Source: Chloroflexota bacterium (lineage in GTDB: Bacteria > Chloroflexota > Anaerolineae > Aggregatilineales > Phototrophicaceae). From it: a stretch of DNA of 51,318 bases. The translations under genes were made by a program, and so were the position numbers. The stretch spans positions 1-51,318 of the forward strand of contig JAPOYS010000052.1 of NCBI GenBank assembly GCA_026706455.1, written 5' to 3'. The notes under the pieces were generated by a model, which made no database searches, was not told where the DNA came from, and worked only from the letters and a program-made list of their open reading frames with translations. This document shows positions 17,052 through 27,847 of this stretch, in pieces (positions within the stretch are counted from its first letter, which is position 1; every line of letters begins with the position of its first letter).

Positions 17052-18593
17052 CTAGTTCAGCGCATCAAGGGCGGCGCGGGCCGCGTCAAATCGCGGATTG
17101 TAAACCAAGGCGCGGCGGAATGAAGCGGCCGCCGCCTGCCTGTCGCCGCGCGCCTCTTGTACGCGTCCCTGCCAGTAATATGTTTCTTCGAGTTCACGGG
17201 CGTTGTTCTGGTTGATGCGCACCAGGCTCAGGACATCATCATATCGCCCCAGTTGGAAATAGGCTTCGAAGGGACCGTATTGATACCAGTGCATGCGCCA
17301 AGGCAGCTGCCCGGTGCGATTGGCTTGATCGTAGGCGGCCGCCGCCTCCTGGTAGCGCTCCAGCGCAACGAGCGACGTACCCATATTGAACCAGGCAAAT
17401 GCGTCTTGGGAATTTCTTCGCGCCTCTCGCTGAGCGGTCTCAAAGGCAAATTGCGCGGCGCCATTCTCGTCCCAGTAGTCCCCCAGCAGAGAGCGCAGCA
17501 GTTCTTCGCGCTGCGGTTCGTAGACGATGATGAATGTGCGGTTGAAGGCTTGCCAGTTGTTGTCGACTTCGTTGTAGCTGATGCTTACCCCCTGGGCGGC
17601 GTCGCCAACGCCCAGGAAGCTGTCGAAAAAGTAGAAACGATCATAGGCGTCATCGTAGGCGACCAGCACGCGATAATGCCCGATCCAATCGTAGGCTTCA
17701 AACATGGCGCCCGTCTCGATGACGACTGGAAACTCGTTTGCCACCAGGAGTTTCAGCAGGTCGAGCGTCCCACCCATGCGGACGATCGCCTTGACGTTGC
17801 TTTCTTCTTCAACGAAGCCGGCCAGTTCGCGCGGGCTGACATTCTTATCTTCGCGATTCGGTTTGAGGCGCTCGGCGGCGAAAGCCTGGTCGCGCGTCCA
17901 GCCGTAGTAGCTGAGCGCCATCGTGATGGTGGCTGGACCGCAGTTGTTCCAAGTCTGCTGTTGATGCAAGATGCCGTAGATTCGCGCCGAGGGCGGGAGC
18001 GCGCGCGCGCGTCTATTTTCCGATTTTGCCTCTGGGCTAGGCGTGGCGATGGGCGCCGCGGTTGGGGACGCTTCGACGGCTCTCGGCGGCGGCGTCGCCG
18101 TTGCGGTCGCGACTGGCGTGGCGGTGGCTGGCGGCGTGGATGTGGGAGACTCGAGATCGGCAGTGGCGACAGCCGAAATTGCAGTAGGCGAGGCGATGTC
18201 AAGCGGCATATCCAAGAGGGAGAGGGCGGCCTCGGCATTGTCGGGGGCAATGATTGTCGGGAAAACGCCGCCCATCGGCGTTGGATTCCGCAGAATGCGC
18301 ATGAAGGGCAGCTGGTCGATGATCCGCTGCTGCTGCGCGGGCTGGAGTATTTCGCGGAAGCCGAAGACGACGCCGGTGATACCGAGGACGACCAGCGCAA
18401 AGAAGAGCAATACGCCCCAGAATAGCAGCCGGGGCGGCGCCCGCAGTCCATCGTCGCGGCGCTTGAGATAATATGCGCGGCTCGGCTGGGTGTCGTGCAA
18501 GTTGCGCAAGTTAGCGGTCTCGCCATTCGCCTTCAGTATCCGACGGGCTGAGCGGCGCCCATCATCAAGCCGCCAGCGCTCTATAGCCGTCAA
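17052..18593 (-). CDS. Membrane-anchored C39-like peptidase with TPR repeats
   Basis: 513 residues. A cytoplasmic N-terminus (1-56), one membrane segment (57-78), a Thr/Pro-rich linker (about 140-190), a papain-like C39 domain (205-355) and at least two TPR-like repeats (about 385-510). The peptidase residues are present: Cys218 in WNNCGPATITM, His306 in GHYRVLVAY, and a likely Asp324 in FFDSF. It therefore looks active outside the membrane, or binds peptides. C39 domains usually process leader peptides in ABC exporters, but no ABC domain or bacteriocin gene is near. The TTG at 18593 is the only good in-frame start, with a poor ribosome site. Confidence 0.85.
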   Translation of the reverse strand: MTAIERWRLDDGRRSARRILKANGETANLRNLHDTQPSRAYYLKRRDDGLRAPPRLLFWGVLLFFALVVLGITGVVFGFREILQPAQQQRIIDQLPFMRILRNPTPMGGVFPTIIAPDNAEAALSLLDMPLDIASPTAISAVATADLESPTSTPPATATPVATATATPPPRAVEASPTAAPIATPSPEAKSENRRARALPPSARIYGILHQQQTWNNCGPATITMALSYYGWTRDQAFAAERLKPNREDKNVSPRELAGFVEEESNVKAIVRMGGTLDLLKLLVANEFPVVIETGAMFEAYDWIGHYRVLVAYDDAYDRFYFFDSFLGVGDAAQGVSISYNEVDNNWQAFNRTFIIVYEPQREELLRSLLGDYWDENGAAQFAFETAQREARRNSQDAFAWFNMGTSLVALERYQEAAAAYDQANRTGQLPWRMHWYQYGPFEAYFQLGRYDDVLSLVRINQNNARELEETYYWQGRVQEARGDRQAAAASFRRALVYNPRFDAARAALDALN

Positions 18594-18617
18594 ATCTCAT
18601 AATATAGCCGAATCGAG

Positions 18618-19070
18618 TCAGTCGCCTGACGCGGATGGAGGAAAAGTTGCCGAACCGTAGCTTAACTCATCGAGATAGGCTTGCAGGATGATCCGCGCCG
18701 CCAGGTCGTCAACGGGTTCGCGCGGCTCCCGATTGACTTGCTTCGCCAAGGCGCGCGCCTCGCTGCTCGTTAGATATTCGCTGGTCTCGGCGACGGGCAG
18801 CGGGACGGCGCGGCGCAAACGGTCAATCCAGGCGCGAACGATTTCGGCTTGCGTGATAATTCCAGCAGGCGCGTTGGGATTGTGCGGGACGCCAACTACG
18901 AGACCTACGGCCGCTTCTTGCTTCGCGATCGCGCCTATCGCCTCAAAGTCTTCCGCGTCGCCGCGGCTATTTAGAATGGCGAGCTCCCGCGCGCTGATGC
19001 CCAAGGCGTCGCTGATTGCGAGACCGATGCGTTTGCGGCCCGGGTCAATGCCGATGAGTCGCCCAATCAT
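18618..19070 (-). CDS. ruvX: Putative pre-16S rRNA nuclease / Holliday junction resolvase-like YqgF
   Basis: 150 residues of the RuvX/YqgF RNase H-like fold, linked to 5-prime processing of 16S rRNA and, more weakly, to Holliday junction resolution. The first Asp is in IGIDPGRKRIGLAISD and the last in VDDLAARIILQAYLDE. The start ATG at 19070 overlaps the upstream stop as ATGA, so it is translated together with the baseplate-J-like gene. ruvX next to alaS is a common arrangement in bacteria. Confidence 0.95.
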   Translation of the reverse strand: MIGRLIGIDPGRKRIGLAISDALGISARELAILNSRGDAEDFEAIGAIAKQEAAVGLVVGVPHNPNAPAGIITQAEIVRAWIDRLRRAVPLPVAETSEYLTSSEARALAKQVNREPREPVDDLAARIILQAYLDELSYGSATFPPSASGD

Positions 19071-20617
19071 GCGCTGGCTTTGACGCGCAGATCTATTCGC
19101 AATGGCAGAATCGGCAACGTTTCAAAACCGTGCGGATACACTTCCAATACGGGTGGACTCGATTCTGAGATCTTCGGCAGAGCGGCAAGCAGATCGCGCG
19201 CCTCGTCCAAGCTCAAACCGGCCAACTGTCGGCGCAGTGAATCCATGTCCAGTTCAACGGCGACGGCGGCGCTGCTCGCGACCGTGAAATGGACCTGCCC
19301 CGCCGTCCGTCCCAAGGCAAAGGGACCGCGATCGTATTCAATTGAAGCCGGCGAGAGCGCCTGGCTCGGCGCTAGATTCGATTTGAGTTTCGTCAGCGCG
19401 ATCTGCCGGCCATAACGTTCGTCAATCGCCAGCGCGCTTACGATGGCGCGCATCGTGAGAGTTAGCTCGCTGGTCATCGTGCCGACTTCAGCTGAGAAGC
19501 TCGTCCATTCTTTGCGCTCGTCTTCAATGTGAAGCGACTCGATGACGATGGTCTCGCTATCGGACAGGGCGGAACGCATCTTGTCGAAAGCTAGCGATTG
19601 CAGCTGAATGCGAACACTATCAAGAAGGCGCGCCCGGTCTTGCGCGTCGACGACCTGGACGCTTCTATTGCCGCCGCCGGCCGCTGGCGCGAGATTGATA
19701 ACGGATACGCTGTCAGCCAGCGCGCCGAAGACGGTGTTAATCATACCGGCGCCAACATTGCCAATACTGCCGCGAAAGCCTTCTCTCGCTGCGACTGTGG
19801 CGTCTACGCTCTGCCCGTCGCCTGCCGGCACGACGACATCGGCCGCCGTCTCAAAGAGGATCGGCTCGCCGGCGCTGGTCGCCAGGATTGTCCCTTTCGG
19901 AATGGAAACGCGCTCGTCCCCCAGATTGGTGAAAGTCACCAAGCCCGCCGATGAAACGCTGTCCAACCAGAATATGCCGCTCGCTGGTATTGAGGCAGTT
20001 GTCTCCACAGTTTCGCGCAGCGTCTGCGCCGGTATAAGGCCCTTATCAAGGTCGATTGTCTCCGCCTTGCGGTCGGCTACGATGTCTACAATGGCTGAGA
20101 CTTCCTCCTCGTAGAGGCTAAGCCGCACAACCGCGCTCGGCAGTATGACATATAGCGCCGCGCCACTGACGCCGATCAGCAGCGCCAGGACGATTAAGCG
20201 TTCGAGGGCTGTTCGCCAGGGAGCATGCCGTTTGCGATTCTCGATACGGGCGGCGATCAGAGCCAGGTCTTCGGGTTGCAAATCGGCGTTGGGCTTGTGA
20301 TAACGCGGCAGGAAGATTTTCTGCCGGCCCCGTTTCCAGCGTTCGTTCGCGCTGGCGGCGATCGACGCGAAGCAGCTGATGTTGAGCTCGGCGGCGTGGG
20401 CGGTAACAGTTTTGTCTTGGGAGACGAGCGCCAATTGAATCGCGCGCCGATAAGCCTCGCGCTGAATCAGCACGAGATCCAACTTGCGCCGGAACAAGGG
20501 CGTATCCGCGGGCCAGACAAGGAGGATGCGGCGCCCGCGGAATTGGGCGAGCCGCGCGCGTACCGAGACGATCGTATCAGCCGCCGCAAGCTGGATATGT
20601 TCGGTTTCGGTCGACAT
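19067..20617 (-). CDS. Baseplate-J-like membrane protein
   Basis: 516 residues. Residues 1-135 are a cytoplasmic alpha/beta domain, 138-159 a membrane segment, and the rest an extracytoplasmic beta-rich region resembling the baseplate J/gp47 family (segment of charged beta strands with PAQTLRETVETT, and FTNLGDERVSIPKGTILAT). There are no phage genes nearby. Similar proteins are, from memory, recurrent next to ruvX and alaS in Chloroflexota. Start at the ATG at 20617; a TTG one codon earlier is possible. No clear ribosome site. Function unknown; the fold suggests an extracellular structural or assembly role. Confidence 0.75.
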   Translation of the reverse strand: MSTETEHIQLAAADTIVSVRARLAQFRGRRILLVWPADTPLFRRKLDLVLIQREAYRRAIQLALVSQDKTVTAHAAELNISCFASIAASANERWKRGRQKIFLPRYHKPNADLQPEDLALIAARIENRKRHAPWRTALERLIVLALLIGVSGAALYVILPSAVVRLSLYEEEVSAIVDIVADRKAETIDLDKGLIPAQTLRETVETTASIPASGIFWLDSVSSAGLVTFTNLGDERVSIPKGTILATSAGEPILFETAADVVVPAGDGQSVDATVAAREGFRGSIGNVGAGMINTVFGALADSVSVINLAPAAGGGNRSVQVVDAQDRARLLDSVRIQLQSLAFDKMRSALSDSETIVIESLHIEDERKEWTSFSAEVGTMTSELTLTMRAIVSALAIDERYGRQIALTKLKSNLAPSQALSPASIEYDRGPFALGRTAGQVHFTVASSAAVAVELDMDSLRRQLAGLSLDEARDLLAALPKISESSPPVLEVYPHGFETLPILPLRIDLRVKASA

Positions 20618-20677
20618 CAACTAGAAGTATATGTCGAATTGGGTTCGGAGCGTGGCCAGACGCCCCTAAATGGCTAC

Positions 20678-23374
<2,697 letters not shown>

Positions 23375-23460
23375 TGACAATTCCTTCTGGGCGCGACCAA
23401 TCGGCTGGGCCAATGCTGCCGGCGGCCGCGCCTGCGGCTCGCAATTGAATAGCTGGCCAG

Positions 23461-23469
23461 ATTATAGCA
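23461..23469 (-). promoter_or_regulatory. Extended -10 promoter of alaS
   Basis: Minus strand TGCTATAAT, a perfect extended -10 element. No good -35 at 17 bp, as expected for this class. The leader would be about 80 nt. The transcript runs into the 11-kb minus-strand run. Confidence 0.6.
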
Positions 23470-23482
23470 GCGCGCCTGAGCC

Positions 23483-23511
23483 TGAACAGGGGCGCGTCGC
23501 TATGGTATACT
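23483..23511 (+). promoter_or_regulatory. Promoter of tyrS
   Basis: TGAACA, 17-bp spacer, TATACT, with TG one base before the -10 box (TGGTATACT). It overlaps the upstream region of the divergent alaS promoter, so the two may influence each other. Confidence 0.6.
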
Positions 23512-23550
23512 GGCGTTGACCAAGATAACGCTGCGTTGCAGGGATGTGAG

Positions 23551-24804
23551 ATGACGCGAATTGACGAACAGGTTGAAGTGCTGATGTCGGGCACGGCTTA
23601 CGGCGATCCGGCCACGCGAGACAATATGGCGAAGGATTTGCGGGATCGGCTGTGCGAATGCGAGCGGGAAGGGCGTCCGCTGCGGGTGTATTGCGGCTAC
23701 GACCCGCGCACTTCCGACTTGCATCTGGGCCACACGATTACCATGCGCAAGTTGCGTCAGTTTCAAGACTTCGGGCACGATGTGACCTTTCTGGTCGGGA
23801 CTTTCACCAGCTTGATCGGCGATCCATCGGATAAAGACACGGCGCGCGATCAACTGACGATGCGCAACGTGGAAGACAATGCGCGCACCTATGCCGAGCA
23901 GGCTTTTAAGATCCTGGACCGCGACAAGACGCGCGTCCGCCGAAACGATGAGTGGCTGGCGCCGCTGGATTTCGCTGATATTATCCGGCTGGCGAGCCAC
24001 TTCACCGTCCAGCAATTCCTGGTGCGCGAGAATTTCGCGAGGCGGATCGAGGAAGAAAAGGCGATTTATCTGCATGAGTTCTTTTACGCGCTGATGCAAG
24101 CCTATGACGCGGTGGCGCAGGAAGCCGATGCGCAGGTTGGCGGGCAGGATCAGCTATTTAACATATTGGTCGCCGGGCGCAAGTTGCAGACCGGCTTGGG
24201 CCAGAAGCCGCAGATCGCAATCATCATGGGCGAGAGCTTGCCGGGCACCGATGGCGAGATCAAGATGTCCAAGAGCCTGGGCAATCATATTCCCTTGCTG
24301 TCGGAACCCTGGGATATGTTTGGCAAGGTGATGAGCCTGCCGGACAAAGCGATGAGCGTTTACCACAAGCTGATTTTGGGCTGGAGGCCGGCGCAAGTGA
24401 CGGCTTTGGCGGCGGATCTGCGCTCGGGCGCGGCGCATCCCAACGAGACCAAGATGCGCCTGGCGCGCGAGATCGTGGGGATCTTTCACAGTCCCGCCGC
24501 TGCTGACGCGGCGCAGGCGCGCTGGAATGAGGTCTATCGCGGCGGCGCTGGCGTGCCCGCGGATATTGACGAAGCAATCGTCGAGGGCGAAGAAGAGATC
24601 CGCGATATTCTCTTGCGCCTGAATATGGTAAGCAGTCGCGGCGAAGCCCGGCGGCTGATTCATCAGAACGGCGTCCGCTTGAATGATGCCAAAGTGGAGA
24701 GCTTGCAGGCGTCGGTCACGCTGGAGATGCTGCCGGCGGTGCTGCAAGTGGGCAAGCGTCAGTTTGTGCGGCTGGTGCGCGCGAACGGCGATGGCGGCGA
24801 GTGA
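23551..24804 (+). CDS. tyrS: Tyrosine-tRNA ligase
   Basis: Charges tRNA-Tyr. 417 residues: class I Rossmann core with DLHLGHTITM (HIGH motif) and KMSKSLGN (KMSKS motif), and a C-terminal S4 RNA-binding domain (LLRLNMVSSRGEARRLIHQNGVRLND). The complete KMSKS points to the TyrZ-type form. I start at the ATG at 23551 behind AGGGA; a TTG at 23536 is rejected. Stop overlaps the next start as GTGA. Confidence 0.97.
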   Translation: MTRIDEQVEVLMSGTAYGDPATRDNMAKDLRDRLCECEREGRPLRVYCGYDPRTSDLHLGHTITMRKLRQFQDFGHDVTFLVGTFTSLIGDPSDKDTARDQLTMRNVEDNARTYAEQAFKILDRDKTRVRRNDEWLAPLDFADIIRLASHFTVQQFLVRENFARRIEEEKAIYLHEFFYALMQAYDAVAQEADAQVGGQDQLFNILVAGRKLQTGLGQKPQIAIIMGESLPGTDGEIKMSKSLGNHIPLLSEPWDMFGKVMSLPDKAMSVYHKLILGWRPAQVTALAADLRSGAAHPNETKMRLAREIVGIFHSPAAADAAQARWNEVYRGGAGVPADIDEAIVEGEEEIRDILLRLNMVSSRGEARRLIHQNGVRLNDAKVESLQASVTLEMLPAVLQVGKRQFVRLVRANGDGGE

Positions 24805-25634
24805 GTCGCTTGCTATCAACCCGCGGTTATTCGATAGACGAGTTGATCTGCGTCTGTATCGCGCGGCAGGTGCGGGAGGGCGATGTTTGGGCGCAAGGGA
24901 TCAACACGCCGCTAGTGGCGGCTGGCCTGATCCTGGGAAAGATCCGGCGCGCGCCGAGCGCCCGCTTCACCTCAGCGATTGGTCAGGCGCTGGTGCAGGA
25001 TTGGGGACCGCTAGGGATATGCGACGTTGAGGACCTATGGGTCGGCAAGGGGCTGGTCCATTTGGGATTCGCCGCCGGCGCCGCTGAGATTCTGCCCAAG
25101 TTCCAGCCCAAAGAGTTCTTTCGACCAGCCCAGGTGGACCAGCGGGGCAACCTCAACAACATCGCCATTGGCAAAGATTATCAGAAGCCGCGCATGCGCT
25201 TGCCCGGCAGCGGCGGCATACCCGATGTGACTCCGGTCTACGATCACGCCTACTTGTATGTGCCGCGTCACTCGCGGCTGACCTTTGCCCGGAAGATCGA
25301 CTTTGTCAGCGGCTTGGGTCACGTGCCGCATCGGCGCACGGGCGGCGGCCCGCGCTATCTGATCACCGACTTGGGTCAGTTCGATTGGGAGCATGGCCGG
25401 ATGCGGCTTACGAGCAACCATCCAGGCGTCGCGCTGGCGCAGATTCGACGCAAGACAGGATTCGAGCTGGAAGTCGCCGCGGATCTGCGCGAGACGATTC
25501 CGCCCGATGACGAGGACCTGCGACTGCTGCGCGAAGAGATTGACCCGCTGGACACGCGGAAGCTGGAGACGCTCGGCGGCGCGGCGCGCAAGCAGCTGTT
25601 GCGTGAGATCCTGCGGCGCGAGGCTTCGCTTTAG
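24801..25634 (+). CDS. CoA-transferase family protein, beta subunit
   Basis: 277 residues resembling the beta subunit of class I CoA-transferases (glutaconate CoA-transferase GctB, IpdB). The N-terminus (YSIDELICVCIARQVREGDVWAQGINTPL) and LGH...GGPRYLITDLGQFDW match the family. I do not find the catalytic Glu of true transferases where YESG-like sequence is expected (the segment reads RFTSAIGQALV), which points to a hydrolase like IpdAB or a divergent enzyme. The GTG at 24801 overlaps the tyrS stop. The alpha partner lies separately at 29199. The stop overlaps the convergent binding-protein gene by 4 bp. Confidence 0.85.
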   Translation: MSRLLSTRGYSIDELICVCIARQVREGDVWAQGINTPLVAAGLILGKIRRAPSARFTSAIGQALVQDWGPLGICDVEDLWVGKGLVHLGFAAGAAEILPKFQPKEFFRPAQVDQRGNLNNIAIGKDYQKPRMRLPGSGGIPDVTPVYDHAYLYVPRHSRLTFARKIDFVSGLGHVPHRRTGGGPRYLITDLGQFDWEHGRMRLTSNHPGVALAQIRRKTGFELEVAADLRETIPPDDEDLRLLREEIDPLDTRKLETLGGAARKQLLREILRREASL

Positions 25635-27397
25635 CTGGTTTGCCTGTGCTGCGGCCAGTCACCGAGCCCGCGAAAGCGCTCAGCCGGCGACGCCAGATAA
25701 CCCAGCTGCGCACCGTCGATCGTTTCATCCACGACGAACGTAAAGAGCGGATAGTAGAGTGGGATGGCGCTGGCGCTCTCGGCGAAGGCGGCTTGGAACT
25801 GCTGGTAGAGCGCGGCGCGGCGGACGCCGTAGATCTCGCGGCGCGCTCGCTCGAGCAGGTCAGTGACATCACTATCGGATGCGGCGCCGTAATTGCGCCC
25901 GCCGCCAAATTGAGCCGGGTGCCAATAGCGATACAGATCCAGATCGCCGCCAATCGGCAGCGTGGCGATCGCTGTCTGGAAGCGTCCCGTCTCGAGCCGG
26001 CTTGCAAGATCATCCGAAGCGACGGCTTCAACCAGTACTTGAAAGCCTAGCTGAGCCCATTGCGCCGCGATGGCTTCCGCCAGATTTTGCATCGGAGCGG
26101 AATCTTCAATAATGAGGCTGAATCCCTCAACGTTGGCGTATTCAGCTGCCAGGGCGCCGTCGTCCGAGGTCGAGCGAATATCGGCCGCATCCAGCAGCGC
26201 ATTGGCCTGTGCCAGGTCGTAACTTGTCCAAAATGGATGCGGCATATAAGCGGACGAGCCCGGCGGATAGGGACTGTCGGCGTAGGTGACTGCGCTGCCG
26301 AGATTCGCTTCGATTAATGCGGGCAGGTCAAGAGCGAGTGACAGCGCCTGCCGCAGGCGTCTTTCGGCAAATGCCGCTTCTTTCCAGTTGAAGATCAGCA
26401 TCGCCACCGAAGAGTCCGCTTGCGTGTAAACGCGACTGGATGGCAGAGCCAGCAGGCTATCGCGCGGAGCGATATTGGCGAGCGCGTTTACCTCGCGCGC
26501 AGTGTACGCGGCGATCGCTGCTGCGGCAGTCGGAAAGAGCTGAAATCGCAGCGAGGCGACTGCGAATTTCCCTTGCGCTTCGGCGCGCTCCATGTATACG
26601 GGCGAGCGCGCCAAGTCCACCGCGCTGACCTCGTTGCGGGACGCCGGGCGCAATGCCGCCAATTGGTACGGTCCCGTGCCGATCGGGGAGAGATTGAAGG
26701 GGTGATTGATGAGAGCGGAAAGCGGCGTGCCGCGCAAGGCGTGTTCGGGCAAAATGCCGATGGTCAGCAGTTGTGGGAAGCTGCTGAATGGCTGCGCCAG
26801 GCGAAATCGCAGCAGATGATCGCCGAGCCTTTGCGCCTCCACTGTCCCCCAGAAGCGGCCTGCGCCCGAAATCTCCGCGTAAGCCGGGTCGCTAAGCAGA
26901 GACAGGGTGTAGATTACGTCATCAGCGCTGAAGGGAAGCCCGTTTTGCCAGCGGATATCGCGCCGCAGACGCATGACGTATTCGAGCCCGTCCGCTGAGA
27001 TTACGAATTCATCGACGAGCCCGGGCACGATTTCGCCGTATTGGTTGCTGGCGAAGAGACCTTCGAAGATCAGGCTCGAGATGTCGCGGTCGACCGAATT
27101 CAGATGGGCGAAGAGTGGATTCAAGCGGCCAATCGCGCCGACCAATCCCTCCCGGTAGATTGCTTGCGCGTGATGGTCGCCGCCCTCGTCGGAAGGCTGC
27201 GCGCTGTCGACGGCGGCGGCGGTTGGCTTCGTCAGCGGCGGCTCGGAGGTCTCGGGATCAATCTCCGCTGGTGTGACCGTGGGTGGATTCGGTAGCGGCA
27301 AGGTGGGTTGCCGGCTCAGGCGAAACAGCGCGCCGGCGAGGAACAAGAACAACGAGAGCAGAAGCGCGGTGAATTGCCAGCGGAAGCCGCGAAACAT
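25631..27397 (-). CDS. Peptide/solute ABC-type binding protein (family 5)
   Basis: 588 residues with the family 5 (DppA/OppA) fold: SSLIFEGLFA, DIRWQNGLPFSADDVIYT, GTGPY, RLRQALSLALD, and the C-terminal lobe ending IPLYYPLFTFVVDE. The N-terminus is a hydrophobic anchor (about 8-27) followed by a Pro-rich linker; the sequence reads LFLAGALFR where a lipoprotein would have LAGC, so the protein is membrane-anchored rather than lipidated. No permease or ATPase genes are adjacent, so the transporter partners must be elsewhere or it senses solutes. No clear ribosome site before the ATG at 27397. Confidence 0.88.
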   Translation of the reverse strand: MFRGFRWQFTALLLSLFLFLAGALFRLSRQPTLPLPNPPTVTPAEIDPETSEPPLTKPTAAAVDSAQPSDEGGDHHAQAIYREGLVGAIGRLNPLFAHLNSVDRDISSLIFEGLFASNQYGEIVPGLVDEFVISADGLEYVMRLRRDIRWQNGLPFSADDVIYTLSLLSDPAYAEISGAGRFWGTVEAQRLGDHLLRFRLAQPFSSFPQLLTIGILPEHALRGTPLSALINHPFNLSPIGTGPYQLAALRPASRNEVSAVDLARSPVYMERAEAQGKFAVASLRFQLFPTAAAAIAAYTAREVNALANIAPRDSLLALPSSRVYTQADSSVAMLIFNWKEAAFAERRLRQALSLALDLPALIEANLGSAVTYADSPYPPGSSAYMPHPFWTSYDLAQANALLDAADIRSTSDDGALAAEYANVEGFSLIIEDSAPMQNLAEAIAAQWAQLGFQVLVEAVASDDLASRLETGRFQTAIATLPIGGDLDLYRYWHPAQFGGGRNYGAASDSDVTDLLERARREIYGVRRAALYQQFQAAFAESASAIPLYYPLFTFVVDETIDGAQLGYLASPAERFRGLGDWPQHRQTS

Positions 27398-27493
27398 GTG
27401 TCATTACTTAGGCGTTAAACGAGCGCCCTACCAATGTAGCGGATGTCCTCCCGCTCAAGCACTGTGCAAGGCGGAGGCGAGAAAGTGAGCGGC

Positions 27494-27721
27494 TCAGCCC
27501 GGTGTGGCGACGGCGAATAAGGCGATGCCGAGAAAAGCGATCGAGAGAAAGATGGTGATGCGGAAGAGCGTCTTCTCGAGACCGCGGCGCGTGCGCGCGA
27601 TTCCGCCGCCGGCGTCGCCGCCCAAGAGGCTGCCCAGCGCGCCGCCTTTCACTTGCAGCAGAATTAATATGATGAGCGCGATTGACAATACGATTGAAGA
27701 AACCTGTAAGGCGACTGCCAT
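27494..27721 (-). CDS. secG: Protein translocase subunit SecG
   Basis: 75 residues, two membrane segments with the Gly-rich loop of SecG between them (VKGGALGSLLGGDAGGGIARTRRGLEKTLF). SecG assists SecYE during translocation. Start at the ATG at 27721 behind AGGGA; a longer reading to 27823 has no support. Extended -10 promoter at 27761-27769. Confidence 0.92.
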   Translation of the reverse strand: MAVALQVSSIVLSIALIILILLQVKGGALGSLLGGDAGGGIARTRRGLEKTLFRITIFLSIAFLGIALFAVATPG

Positions 27722-27760
27722 TCCCTGGCTCCCTGCGCGAATCTTGAAGACAACGCGCCA

Positions 27761-27769
27761 ACTATAACA
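27761..27769 (-). promoter_or_regulatory. Extended -10 promoter of secG
   Basis: Minus strand TGTTATAGT, an extended -10 element, about 40 bp before the secG ATG. No clear -35. Confidence 0.45.
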
Positions 27770-27847
27770 TAGTGCTGAAGGTTTTGACCAGCGGCAAGTA
27801 GCTGGCGAAGTACGGTCTTTCAATTCAGTATACGCGGTCCGCTCCCA

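Noticed and set aside
17157-18425. Long open frame on the plus strand (422 codons)
   Set aside because: Antisense to the C39-like/TPR gene; Arg- and Gly-rich low-complexity translation with no family pattern.
17052-18593. Bacteriocin-processing exporter
   Set aside because: The C39-like domain is present but there is no ABC domain, no small precursor peptide with a double-glycine leader and no immunity gene nearby.
19067-20617. Possible prophage or contractile injection remnant
   Set aside because: Only the baseplate-J-like fold suggests it; no tail, sheath, capsid, integrase or lysis genes are present and the gene is embedded in a housekeeping operon.
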